64,000 nucleotides of DNA. It comes from RGIG3102 sp964525015 (GTDB lineage Bacteria > Bacillota > Clostridia > Oscillospirales > Ruminococcaceae). Under the pieces are notes generated by a model, which saw only the letters and a program-made list of their open reading frames with translations, was not told where the DNA came from and did not search any database. How positions within the stretch are numbered: position 1 is the first letter of the stretch; the number at the start of each line of letters is the position of its first letter. The stretch lies in contig CAZGFY010000002.1 in assembly GCA_964525015.1 (NCBI GenBank), forward strand, positions 1 through 64,000, written 5' to 3'. Below are positions 52,890-60,790 of the stretch, in pieces. A program made the translations under genes and the position numbers.

Positions 52890-52929
52890 TATTGCCATGT
52901 TTTTTATTTTAGAAAGGAACTTTAATATT

Positions 52930-54321
52930 ATGAAACAAGATGTAGTTATTATAGGCGCTGGCCCTGCTGGAATTTTTACAGCAGTTGAAATGATTAAAAA
53001 GAATTCAACCAAAAGTATCACCATTGTTGAAAAAGGGGTTAAGATTGAAAAAAGACACTGCCCAAAAGAAAAAACTAAAAAATGCGTTCAATGTAAGCCT
53101 TTTTGCCATATCACAACTGGTTTTTCAGGTGCAGGCGCATTTTCTGATGGAAAATTATCGCTAAGTTTTGAAGTTGGTGGCGATTTACCAAATTTAATAG
53201 GCGCTGATTTAGTTCAAGAAATGATTGAATACACCGATAAAATCTATCTTGAGTTTGGTGCAGATACTCATATTGAAGGCCTTGGGCATACTGAAGAAGT
53301 TAAAGAAATTAGAAAAAATGCTATTAAAGCAGGCTTAAAACTTGTTGATTGTCCTATTCGACATCTTGGAACTGAAAAGGCACACGATGTCTATCTCGGA
53401 CTTCAAAATTATCTTTTAGAAAACGGTGTTACTATTTTATTTTCTCACGAATGTCAAAATATTATTTTAGAAAATGAAGTCTGCAAAGGCGTTATAGTTA
53501 AAAATAAAGACGAAGTTTTTAATATTTATGCTGATAATATAGTTCTTGCAACAGGTAGACGTGGGGCTGATTGGCTAGAAAAAGTTTGCGCTGAAAATGG
53601 AATTGCACACGCACCTGGTACTGTTGATATCGGCGTTCGTGTTGAAGTTCGCAATGAAATTATGGAAAAAGTTAACAGCGTTTTATATGAATCAAAGCTA
53701 ATTGGTTATCCAAAGCCATTTAAAGATAAAGTTAGAACATTCTGTCAAAATCCAGGTGGATTTGTTAGCCAAGAAAACTATGATAATGATTTAGCAGTGG
53801 TTAACGGGCACTCTTATAAGGATTTAAAATCTAACAACACTAATCTTGCAATACTATCTTCTCATAATTTTAGAGAGCCATTTAATCAGCCAATAGAATA
53901 TGCAAAAAAGGTTGGCGAGATTACTAATATGCTTGCAAATGGACAGCTATTAGTTCAAAGATTTGGCGATATTCTAGACGGCAAAAGAACATGGCAACAC
54001 GAATTATCTAAATCAAATATCGTTCCAACACTGCCTGATGCGATTGCTGGCGATATCACTGCTGCAATGCCATATAGAGCAATGACAAATATTATTAATT
54101 TTATTCAAGCAGTAGACACAGTAGTCCCTGGGTTTGCCTCTAGCGAAACCTTACTATACTCACCTGAATTAAAATTTTATAGTAATAAAGTTAAAATGGA
54201 TACAAATTTTGATACCAATATTAAAAACCTACACTGCCTAGGAGATTCCTCTGGCTGGACTCGTGGACTTATGATGGCATCATTAATGGGCGTTTTAATG
54301 GGAAGAAATTTATTAGATTAA
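52930..54321 (+). CDS. FAD-dependent dehydrogenase-like protein (COG2509 type)
   Basis: A 463-residue flavoprotein. The FAD-binding VVIIGAGPAGIFTAVEM is at residues 5-21. A cysteine-rich segment CPKEKTKKCVQCKPFC (about 47-62) follows, then the family GFSGAGAFSDGKLS, DIGVRVEVR and LHCLGDSSGWTRGLMMA near the C terminus. Family members are annotated as uncharacterised FAD-dependent dehydrogenases; the cysteines could bind a metal or an iron-sulfur cluster. The frame is open 11 codons upstream, but AGAAAGGAAC supports the ATG at 52930. The strong promoter and hairpin leader suggest regulated, possibly high expression. Substrate unknown. Confidence 0.8.
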   Translation: MKQDVVIIGAGPAGIFTAVEMIKKNSTKSITIVEKGVKIEKRHCPKEKTKKCVQCKPFCHITTGFSGAGAFSDGKLSLSFEVGGDLPNLIGADLVQEMIEYTDKIYLEFGADTHIEGLGHTEEVKEIRKNAIKAGLKLVDCPIRHLGTEKAHDVYLGLQNYLLENGVTILFSHECQNIILENEVCKGVIVKNKDEVFNIYADNIVLATGRRGADWLEKVCAENGIAHAPGTVDIGVRVEVRNEIMEKVNSVLYESKLIGYPKPFKDKVRTFCQNPGGFVSQENYDNDLAVVNGHSYKDLKSNNTNLAILSSHNFREPFNQPIEYAKKVGEITNMLANGQLLVQRFGDILDGKRTWQHELSKSNIVPTLPDAIAGDITAAMPYRAMTNIINFIQAVDTVVPGFASSETLLYSPELKFYSNKVKMDTNFDTNIKNLHCLGDSSGWTRGLMMASLMGVLMGRNLLD

Positions 54322-54323
54322 TA

Positions 54324-54353
54324 TTTCATTAATAAAAACCAAAAAGACAATAT
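54324..54353 (+). repeat. 30-bp direct repeat, left copy
   Basis: It matches 54854-54883 at 27 of 30 positions, just after the flavoprotein stop. It ends in the left arm of a terminator stem (AAAAGACAATAT), but here the right arm is missing. Confidence 0.7.
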
Positions 54354-54389
54354 AATTATTTTATATTTACAAAGAAATATTATGATATT

Positions 54390-54426
54390 AAGTAGGACTT
54401 TCAACAGTGCATACGCCTGCCTACTT
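54390..54426. repeat. small hairpin before the orphan gene
   Basis: AAGTAGG (54390-54396) and CCTACTT (54420-54426) with a 23-base loop, 52 bases before the orphan start codon. No T run follows. Confidence 0.35.
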
Positions 54427-54478
54427 GTTAAAATTTATTTAAAATTGTAAAAATTATTTATATTAGGTGGTGATTAAA

Positions 54479-54820
54479 ATGGATTTTTCCTCTGATTGGT
54501 GGAATAAATTAGAAGAAAAAGAAAAACCTTGGTGGAGCGTTTATGCAAACCTAGACCTTTGTGGTGGTGAACTGATAACCATTAGCGATGATGCTCAAGA
54601 TATGTTAGAAGTAAAGTACCCAAATGGTGTGATGATTGATGTTGGGTACGTTGAATCAGAATATAAAAGTGAAGGTTTTATTTATGTTATCACTGGTGTG
54701 AAAGATGGAACTATAGGAGCATGGAATGACTACATTATAAAAGTGCATATTCATAATAGAAGTATACTTTCGAAAACACTCCAATATGTTATCTATCAAG
54801 TTCAAGGCTACATCCAATAA
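54479..54820 (+). CDS. orphan 113-residue protein between direct repeats
   Basis: I do not recognise this soluble protein. It is rich in tryptophan at the start (SDWWNKLEEKEKPWWSVY) and alternates beta-like stretches (GGELITISD, DMLEVKYPNG, VMIDVGYVE, GFIYVITGV) with a C-terminal helix, giving the look of a small one-domain fold of the immunity-protein kind. That comparison is an impression, not a match. A strong AGGTGGTG site supports the ATG at 54479 over two in-frame GTG codons inside that site. The gene and its leader sit between two copies of a 30-bp repeat, which suggests it was inserted or duplicated into a terminator. Confidence 0.6.
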   Translation: MDFSSDWWNKLEEKEKPWWSVYANLDLCGGELITISDDAQDMLEVKYPNGVMIDVGYVESEYKSEGFIYVITGVKDGTIGAWNDYIIKVHIHNRSILSKTLQYVIYQVQGYIQ

Positions 54821-54853
54821 ACCTAACATCTATAAAAGTAACTTGTCACTATC

Positions 54854-54883
54854 TTTCATTAGTAAAAACTTAAAAGACAATAT
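54854..54883 (+). repeat. 30-bp direct repeat, right copy
   Basis: The second copy of the repeat at 54324-54353, three mismatches. Here the terminator arm is followed by its complement, so the hairpin is complete. Confidence 0.7.
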
Positions 54884-54907
54884 CAAGCGATATTGTCTTT
54901 TTTTTGT
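54872..54907. terminator. bidirectional terminator between convergent genes
   Basis: AAAAGACAATATC (54872-54884) pairs with GATATTGTCTTTT (54889-54901) around AAGC, followed by a T run. It ends both the orphan gene and the GNAT gene. Confidence 0.85.
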
Positions 54908-54908
54908 T

Positions 54909-55454
54909 TTAGAGTATTAAATTATATTCATCTATTAATATGGACATACATAAAATGTCTGCATATCCACTTTTACTTTTAACAGCATTACGCAGTGTTC
55001 CCTCGTGTGTAAACCCCGCTTGCTCATACATTTTTATAGCTCTTTTATTAAATGAAAAAACTTCTAATGCAACTCTTTGAAGTTTTAAATGGTTAAATGC
55101 AAAATCCAAAACATATTCAGTTGCAAATCTTCCAAAACCTTTTCCTAGGTATTCTGAACGAAATATACAAATTCTAAAATTAGCACTCATTATCTCTAAA
55201 TCTATTTCATTTAGCACTACTTCGCCTATAATTTTAGTATCATCAAAAATTAAAAAATCATATCTTGAATTATCATTTAAGCAATTATTATAATAAGCGA
55301 TAACTCTGCTTTCTTCATAGTAGGAATCTGAGCCTGTTAAATAGTTAATTTCATCATCACATTTGTAAAAAGCTGATAAATAATTATTAATATCTTCTTT
55401 TTTTGCAATAGCTATTTTACGATTAGAATTAACATATTCTATATTTGTTTTCAT
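54909..55454 (-). CDS. GNAT acetyltransferase, RimJ/RimL-like
   Basis: A 181-residue GNAT of the Acetyltransf_3 type. The acetyl-CoA loop is SEYLGKGFGRFATEYVLDFAF, followed by LQRVALEVFSFNKRAIKMYEQAGFTHEGTLRNAV, the classic ending of RimJ/L-like N-acetyltransferases. The substrate may be a ribosomal protein, an amino acid, an antibiotic or a metabolite; the sequence does not say. GGTGAAA precedes the start. The nitroreductase gene lies 31 bases upstream, probably in the same transcript. Confidence 0.85.
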   Translation of the reverse strand: MKTNIEYVNSNRKIAIAKKEDINNYLSAFYKCDDEINYLTGSDSYYEESRVIAYYNNCLNDNSRYDFLIFDDTKIIGEVVLNEIDLEIMSANFRICIFRSEYLGKGFGRFATEYVLDFAFNHLKLQRVALEVFSFNKRAIKMYEQAGFTHEGTLRNAVKSKSGYADILCMSILIDEYNLIL

Positions 55455-55485
55455 TCTATTTCACCATATTTATATCAAACTATAC

Positions 55486-55989
55486 TTATCTCACTTCTTC
55501 AAAATGAACTCTATTTTCATTAAATCTATCAACAAAAACATTTTCTTTTGCTGGATATCCAATCGATACTATACAAAAAGGTTTAAAATTATCTTTTAAA
55601 TTAAATAAATCTTTTAAAAAGTTCATTCTTTCCTTTTCTGGTGCAACGCCAAGCCAAACTGAGCCAAGGCCTAGATTACACGCTTCTAGCATTAAATTTT
55701 GAGTTGCAGCTGCTAAATCTTGCTCCCACATTGATGGAACGCTCATTAAATCAGTGTCACCTAAAACGATAACAGCTAAAGATGCATTTGAAAGCATTTT
55801 AGAATAAGGGTTCATACCACTCATTGCAATTAGCTTTTCTTTATTTTCCACCACTAAAAACTGCCATGGTTGCTGATTTGCAGCGCTAGGAGCTTGCATT
55901 GCAGCTTTTAAAATTTGCATTATTTTTTCTCTTTCAACCGTTTCGCTTGTGTAATTTCTTATACTTCTTCTTGTGTAAATAGAATTCAT
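55486..55989 (-). CDS. nitroreductase-family flavoprotein
   Basis: A 167-residue FMN protein of the short nitroreductase type. N-terminal YTRRSIRNYTSETVEREKI, the FMN-contacting APSAANQQPWQFLVV, AAATQNLMLEACNLGLGSVWLG and the final IGYPAKE are diagnostic. It reduces quinones, nitro compounds or related electron acceptors with NAD(P)H as a dimer; the natural substrate is unknown. AAAGGAG precedes the ATG. Confidence 0.9.
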   Translation of the reverse strand: MNSIYTRRSIRNYTSETVEREKIMQILKAAMQAPSAANQQPWQFLVVENKEKLIAMSGMNPYSKMLSNASLAVIVLGDTDLMSVPSMWEQDLAAATQNLMLEACNLGLGSVWLGVAPEKERMNFLKDLFNLKDNFKPFCIVSIGYPAKENVFVDRFNENRVHFEEVR

Positions 55990-56017
55990 ATTATTTATCT
56001 CCTTTTATCATATATTA

Positions 56018-56050
56018 AAATGACAATGCTATTTTTTTGCATTGTCATTT
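56018..56050 (-). terminator. terminator of the chemotaxis receptor gene
   Basis: AAATGACAATGC and GCATTGTCATTT pair perfectly around a nine-base loop, followed by Ts on the minus strand. Confidence 0.8.
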
Positions 56051-56056
56051 ATAATT

Positions 56057-57400
56057 TTATTTAATAGCTGAATTAATATATTCAATCTCATTTGTAACTT
56101 CGTTTGCTAAAGTGTTGCTTTCTTCTGCTGTTTTAGAAGTTCTAACGATTGCCCCTGCAATTTCTTCCATTCTTTCCAGCATTTTTTCAACATTTGCAAC
56201 CTGTTCTATCATTAATTCATCAATAACTTGTGAGTTTTGAGCTGCTAAATCTGAATAGTTTATAACTTCGCCCATATTTTCAGCTGTTTCTTTAACTAAG
56301 CTTGCCCCAACTTTAACACTTCTAATTGATTCATTAACAAGGCTTGCACTATCATTTGCTGCTGCTGAAGATTTAACCGCAAGATTTCTAACTTCATCTG
56401 CAACTACTGCAAATCCTCTTCCTGCACTACCAGCTCTTGCAGCTTCAATTGATGCATTTAAAGCAAGGATATTAGTTTGGAATGCTATATCTTCGATATT
56501 TTTAATTATTGAGATGATTTTTTCGCTTGATTTTTCTATATCGCTTATCGCCTCAACGATTTTTTGCATATTATCATTATTTTCTTTTAATCTATCAGCA
56601 CTATTCACAGCAATTTCTCTTGATTCATTTGCTTTTTCTTTAGCAACATTAATCTCGCTCATAACTAAATGACCTTGGCTTGTAAGCTCTGTTAAAATCA
56701 TTTCTTGAGCAGTTGAAGATTCGCTTAAATCTCTTGCAACATCAAGCATATTACTAGATGTTTTACTTAGATTATCACTTCTTGTTTTAATATTCTCAAA
56801 TATATACTTTTGTTTTTTTGATTGCTCATCATTTTCAAGCATTTTAATATTAATTTCTTCAACTAATTCATCTGCTTTTTTTGTTTTATTCTGTGCATCT
56901 AATAGTGATTCAATACCCCAAGATAATAAGAAATATAAAAATAGAATTGTAAAATTAAATCCTATAACACTTCTTAAAATTGCTGAGGATGAAATACCTG
57001 CAAAGAACACATCTTTTAATATAAAGCAAAATACAAATATAACATTACTTATTATCCACTGTGTTACAACTATTTTTTTATTATAGTATAAACTATTCAT
57101 CACAATTACAGATGCAACTAAATTAATACTACCAATAACTTCAAATGACAGCATCCCAAAGCCAGCAATCATAAAATACTGTGCAAAAGTTATTAAATAT
57201 ATTGTTAAATCCCCTTTAACATTTGTTTTTGCCTTCTGTACTGTAAAAACTAGTATTAGCGTTCCAATTATAATTGCTGCACCAGTTAAAAATTCTGCGC
57301 CCAATAAATATAGTAGCCCATAAATAGCCCCACCAGATAATAACACCAACTGGTTTACTTTTAATAATTTATCTTGTTTAATCACGGAACTAGTATTCAT
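56057..57400 (-). CDS. methyl-accepting chemotaxis protein
   Basis: A 447-residue receptor. Five to six hydrophobic spans occupy residues of about 25-165 with almost no outer domain, so the signal may be sensed inside the membrane or indirectly. A cytoplasmic coiled coil follows. The hairpin tip IEDIAFQTNILALNASIEAARAGSAGRGFAVVADEVRNLA-type region (about residues 305-345) is the CheA/CheW contact. No HAMP domain is obvious. The presence of a receptor implies a chemosensory array elsewhere in the genome. It is transcribed alone. Confidence 0.9.
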   Translation of the reverse strand: MNTSSVIKQDKLLKVNQLVLLSGGAIYGLLYLLGAEFLTGAAIIIGTLILVFTVQKAKTNVKGDLTIYLITFAQYFMIAGFGMLSFEVIGSINLVASVIVMNSLYYNKKIVVTQWIISNVIFVFCFILKDVFFAGISSSAILRSVIGFNFTILFLYFLLSWGIESLLDAQNKTKKADELVEEINIKMLENDEQSKKQKYIFENIKTRSDNLSKTSSNMLDVARDLSESSTAQEMILTELTSQGHLVMSEINVAKEKANESREIAVNSADRLKENNDNMQKIVEAISDIEKSSEKIISIIKNIEDIAFQTNILALNASIEAARAGSAGRGFAVVADEVRNLAVKSSAAANDSASLVNESIRSVKVGASLVKETAENMGEVINYSDLAAQNSQVIDELMIEQVANVEKMLERMEEIAGAIVRTSKTAEESNTLANEVTNEIEYINSAIK

Positions 57401-57489
57401 ATATTTCTCTCCTTAATATTTGAATATTTCAATTTTATAAAATTCTATTAAAAATTGTATCATAACAAATGATGTTTATCAATGTAATT

Positions 57490-57978
57490 TTAATCCAAAT
57501 TAAAATTTTTCACTCTTTTTTTAATTCTTTTTGCATAATCAATTATTTTTCTATCATAAGATTCGTTCATTAAATCTGATGAGAAAAGAAAATCAGCTGT
57601 TGATTGATTTGTTGCAACTGGAATGTTATATAAAGCAGCTATTCTTAAAAGTGCTTTTATATCGGGGTCATGTGGCTGTGAAGAAAGTGGATCCCAGAAA
57701 AATATCATAAAATCAATTAAACCTTCTGAGATTTTTGCGCCAATCTGTTGGTCGCCCCCTAGTGGGCCTGAATGAAAAGCAGTTATTGGAAGATGTGTTT
57801 TTTCAGCTAAAATACTAGATGTAGTACCTGTGCCAAATAAAAAGTGGCGTGAAAGTTTTTCTCTATTCGCAACAGCCCACTCAACTAAATCGCTTTTTCT
57901 GCCATCGTGAGCTATTAAAGCAATCTTTTTTTGTTTTTCTGATTTTACAATTATATATGCATTAATATCTTTATCCAT
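57490..57978 (-). CDS. mgsA: methylglyoxal synthase
   Basis: A 162-residue MgsA. IALIAHDGRKSDLVEWA, the phosphate loop FGTGTTSSIL, SGPLGGDQQIGA and FFWDPLSSQPHDPDIKALLR with its catalytic aspartates are all conserved. It converts dihydroxyacetone phosphate to methylglyoxal and phosphate, a bypass that relieves sugar-phosphate build-up. Two inverted repeats lie upstream of the gene. Confidence 0.95.
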   Translation of the reverse strand: MDKDINAYIIVKSEKQKKIALIAHDGRKSDLVEWAVANREKLSRHFLFGTGTTSSILAEKTHLPITAFHSGPLGGDQQIGAKISEGLIDFMIFFWDPLSSQPHDPDIKALLRIAALYNIPVATNQSTADFLFSSDLMNESYDRKIIDYAKRIKKRVKNFNLD

Positions 57979-58002
57979 GTGGAATATCCCTTTCTTATTC
58001 GA

Positions 58003-58056
58003 ATTGATATAATTAAAATCAATTTCCTTGCAGTATTAAATCAATATACATTGATT
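58003..58056. promoter_or_regulatory. paired inverted repeats upstream of mgsA
   Basis: ATTGAT/ATCAAT (58003-58008 and 58018-58023, 9-base gap) and AATCAAT/ATTGATT (58039-58045 and 58050-58056, 4-base gap) share one half-site. They lie 25-78 bases before the mgsA start. They could be regulator sites, although ATTGAT also resembles a -35 element and the DNA is very AT-rich. Confidence 0.4.
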
Positions 58057-58144
58057 CATACATTATTTTATCATATTTTTAATATTTTTCAAATATATTA
58101 TTAAAATTTTTTACAAAATAATATAATTTCTTTACATTTTACAA

Positions 58145-58184
58145 TAAAAAACCAAAACTTTAAAATTAAGTTTTGGCTTTTTTA
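58145..58184 (-). terminator. terminator of the anchored-protein gene
   Basis: CCAAAACTT (58152-58160) and AAGTTTTGG (58168-58176), followed on the minus strand by a run of Ts. Confidence 0.75.
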
Positions 58185-58185
58185 A

Positions 58186-59097
58186 TTATTCTTGGCTATC
58201 TGTGCTTGCTTCTTCTTCTGAAACGCTTTCTTCTGATTGAGCATCTTCTGCTCCTGCTACTTCCTCACTACTTGCAACATCAGCTGCTGCTGGAGGTGGG
58301 GTTGCATCTGTTAATTCTGGAACTGGTATTGGTGTTGGTTCTGTAGACGCCGTTGGCAAAGTTTCCACTTCTTTTTCGCTTTCTCTAATTGCAACTAGGA
58401 AATATCCATCATTTTGTTTTTCAAAAACATAATCTACATATTTAACAATTTCCGTTTCTTCTAAATTTTCCCAAGAAGTTGCTGCGGCAAGGTAAGCTAC
58501 TGTTAATGTTTTTTCACTTGCAAACAATTGCTGTTCGATTTCAGCTACCTCTATTGTGTATCCCGTTGGTATACTTGTAACAGGAATTACATACGCTTGC
58601 TTTTCCTCATCAAAAATATAAGTAATGCCTGCATCATCAAATGTTTTATATACTAAATCAAAGCTTGGTCCAAAAATACTTTCGATATATGAATCAACCA
58701 CAATTGCTGGTAGCATTGTTTCGCCATATTCATTTTGTTCATATTGCGTCATATCTTCATTTATAACAGCCGCCCAAATACCACTTAAATAAAGAATTTT
58801 TTCATCTATTAAAGAAACATCTTCAACTGGTAGTGGATCATATAATGCAAGTGTTGATAATTTTTGTGCATACTCTGCTTTTTCTTCAGTATTATCAAGT
58901 AGTACTGCTGTAGTGTTTATTCCCATTGATATAATAGAAATAACACCTACTAGAGCAAAAAAACTAAAAATGGCGCCTACAATAATTCTTCTAGTTTTTC
59001 TCTTTTTTGAAACTGTCTTTTCCTCTTTTTTATCAATATTTAATTCTTCTTTTATATTTATAAACTCTTGTTTTTGATTGTCTTTTATTTCGTTCAT
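58186..59097 (-). CDS. single-span membrane protein of unknown function
   Basis: A 303-residue protein I do not recognise. A basic and acidic cytoplasmic tail (1-35) precedes one membrane span (about 36-60), then an outer domain of about 180 residues. The last 60 residues are low-complexity: Pro/Thr-rich (STEPTPIPVPEL), Ala-rich, then Ser/Glu-rich. This looks like an anchored outer domain with a flexible wall-crossing or surface tail. GGAG precedes the ATG. It lies between mgsA and spoIVA, bounded by terminators on both sides, so it is transcribed alone. Confidence 0.6.
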   Translation of the reverse strand: MNEIKDNQKQEFINIKEELNIDKKEEKTVSKKRKTRRIIVGAIFSFFALVGVISIISMGINTTAVLLDNTEEKAEYAQKLSTLALYDPLPVEDVSLIDEKILYLSGIWAAVINEDMTQYEQNEYGETMLPAIVVDSYIESIFGPSFDLVYKTFDDAGITYIFDEEKQAYVIPVTSIPTGYTIEVAEIEQQLFASEKTLTVAYLAAATSWENLEETEIVKYVDYVFEKQNDGYFLVAIRESEKEVETLPTASTEPTPIPVPELTDATPPPAAADVASSEEVAGAEDAQSEESVSEEEASTDSQE

Positions 59098-59254
59098 TTA
59101 AAAACTCCAATTTTTATTTAATTAATCATAAAGTATAAAATTCACACTTTATAAAAACCATTGAGAATTATTATAACATAAAAAATATCAAAAATCAAAA
59201 AATTCAAGTGATAATTTTTAGAAATTTAGGTTACAAAATCATTTTTTGTCTTTT

Positions 59255-59290
59255 TTTGTAAAACAAAAGACTGCTTTTGGCAGTCTTTTA
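59255..59290 (-). terminator. terminator of the sipL-spoIVA operon
   Basis: AAAAGACTGC (59265-59274) and GCAGTCTTTT (59280-59289) form a ten-pair stem just after the spoIVA stop, with Ts following on the minus strand. Confidence 0.8.
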
Positions 59291-59293
59291 TTA

Positions 59294-60763
59294 TTATAAT
59301 ATTATACAAACAAGGCCTTGGCAGCCTTCATTTACAACCTTTTCAACTGTGTCAGCTAATCTTTCCCTTGCTTCTAGTGGGATATTTAATAATTTAGCAT
59401 TTAATCCTTGGGTTACTAAATCCTGTAAAGAATTTCCAAATATATTACTTTGCCAGATTTCAAGTGGTTCACTTTCAAAATTCTTCATCATAGATGTAAC
59501 TATCTCTTCACCCATACTTTCACTGCCAACAATTGGTGAAACAGTAGTTTGAATATTAGCTCTTAAAATATGCAAACTTGGAGCTGAAGCCGTTAGCTTA
59601 ACACCAAATTTCGAGCCTTGCTTTACCATTTCCGGTTCTTCAAGTTTTAACTGCTCAATACTTGGCATAACTATACCATATCCATTAGCTTCAACTTGTT
59701 TTAATGCTGGAGCTAACTTTTCATACTCCCTTTTTGCAAAAACTAATTGTTTCATTAAATTCATTAAGGCCCAATCATCTTTAACATCTTCCCCTGTAAT
59801 ATCTTTTAATGTATCATAATATAAATCATTTTCAAGGCTAACGTTTAATATTGCACAGCCTGTTCCATAATCTATTTTTCCAATACCTGTATATGTTAAA
59901 TATTCTGATTTTAATAGATGATTTGCTGCTTTTGGTATCTCACTAATTCTTTTAATACTAGAGAAATACTCTTTAATATCTGTCATTATTTTTTCTTTAA
60001 TAACAAAATCATTTTCCTGCATTGCCAGCCATTTTGGAATTGTTATAGATATTTCTTTAACTGGAAATTGTATTAAAATCAAAGCTAATATCTCTTCTAC
60101 TGACTCTTTATCTAACTCCTGACAATTTGCAGTTATAGCACTAACCTTATATTTATTTTGTATATCCTCAGCAGCCTTTTTTGCTCCTTTAGAACTCGGG
60201 TTTTGAGAATTTACAACTACTACAAATGGCTTTCCTAATGCTTTTAACTGAGATATAACTTTATCTTCTGCCTCTAAATAATTTTCTCTTGGAATATCGC
60301 TTATACTTCCGTCAGTAGTAACCACAACACCTATCGTTGAATGGTCTTTGATAACTTTATGTGTACCTATTTCGGCTGCTTTTTCAAATGGTATTGCCTC
60401 TTTATGCCAAGGAGTTTTCACAAGACGTGGTTTTCCTTCTTCAGTATCCCCTTGGGCACCTTTAACCATATAACCCACGCAATCTACAAGGCGAACTTTC
60501 AAATTCTGCTTTTCCTCAAGAATTATATCAACGCCCTGCTCTGGAATAAAATTCGGTTGCGTTGTCATAACTGTTCTGCCAGAGGCTGCTTGTGGCAATT
60601 CATCAATTGTTCTAACTTTTTTATCAGCATCTTTTATATTTGGAATAACTAAAGCTTCCATTAATTTTTTAATAAATGTGCTTTTCCCACTTCTAACAGG
60701 CCCAACTACGCCAATATAAATATCCCCACCTGTTCGTTTTTCAATATTTTCATATATATTCAT
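59294..60763 (-). CDS. spoIVA: stage IV sporulation protein A
   Basis: A 489-residue SpoIVA, almost the same length as the Bacillus protein (492). The P-loop GPVRSGKST is at 21-29, with VDCVGYMVKGAQ as the Walker B/switch region and the conserved C-terminal tail ending near GCQGLVCIIL. SpoIVA hydrolyses ATP to polymerise on the forespore outer membrane and forms the base of the spore coat. It is direct proof that the organism belongs to a spore-forming lineage. It lies 27 bases after the sipL gene, so both form one operon, matching their joint role. Confidence 0.96.
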   Translation of the reverse strand: MNIYENIEKRTGGDIYIGVVGPVRSGKSTFIKKLMEALVIPNIKDADKKVRTIDELPQAASGRTVMTTQPNFIPEQGVDIILEEKQNLKVRLVDCVGYMVKGAQGDTEEGKPRLVKTPWHKEAIPFEKAAEIGTHKVIKDHSTIGVVVTTDGSISDIPRENYLEAEDKVISQLKALGKPFVVVVNSQNPSSKGAKKAAEDIQNKYKVSAITANCQELDKESVEEILALILIQFPVKEISITIPKWLAMQENDFVIKEKIMTDIKEYFSSIKRISEIPKAANHLLKSEYLTYTGIGKIDYGTGCAILNVSLENDLYYDTLKDITGEDVKDDWALMNLMKQLVFAKREYEKLAPALKQVEANGYGIVMPSIEQLKLEEPEMVKQGSKFGVKLTASAPSLHILRANIQTTVSPIVGSESMGEEIVTSMMKNFESEPLEIWQSNIFGNSLQDLVTQGLNAKLLNIPLEARERLADTVEKVVNEGCQGLVCIIL

Positions 60764-60790
60764 TTTATTAATCTACCTTTCCAGATTACC

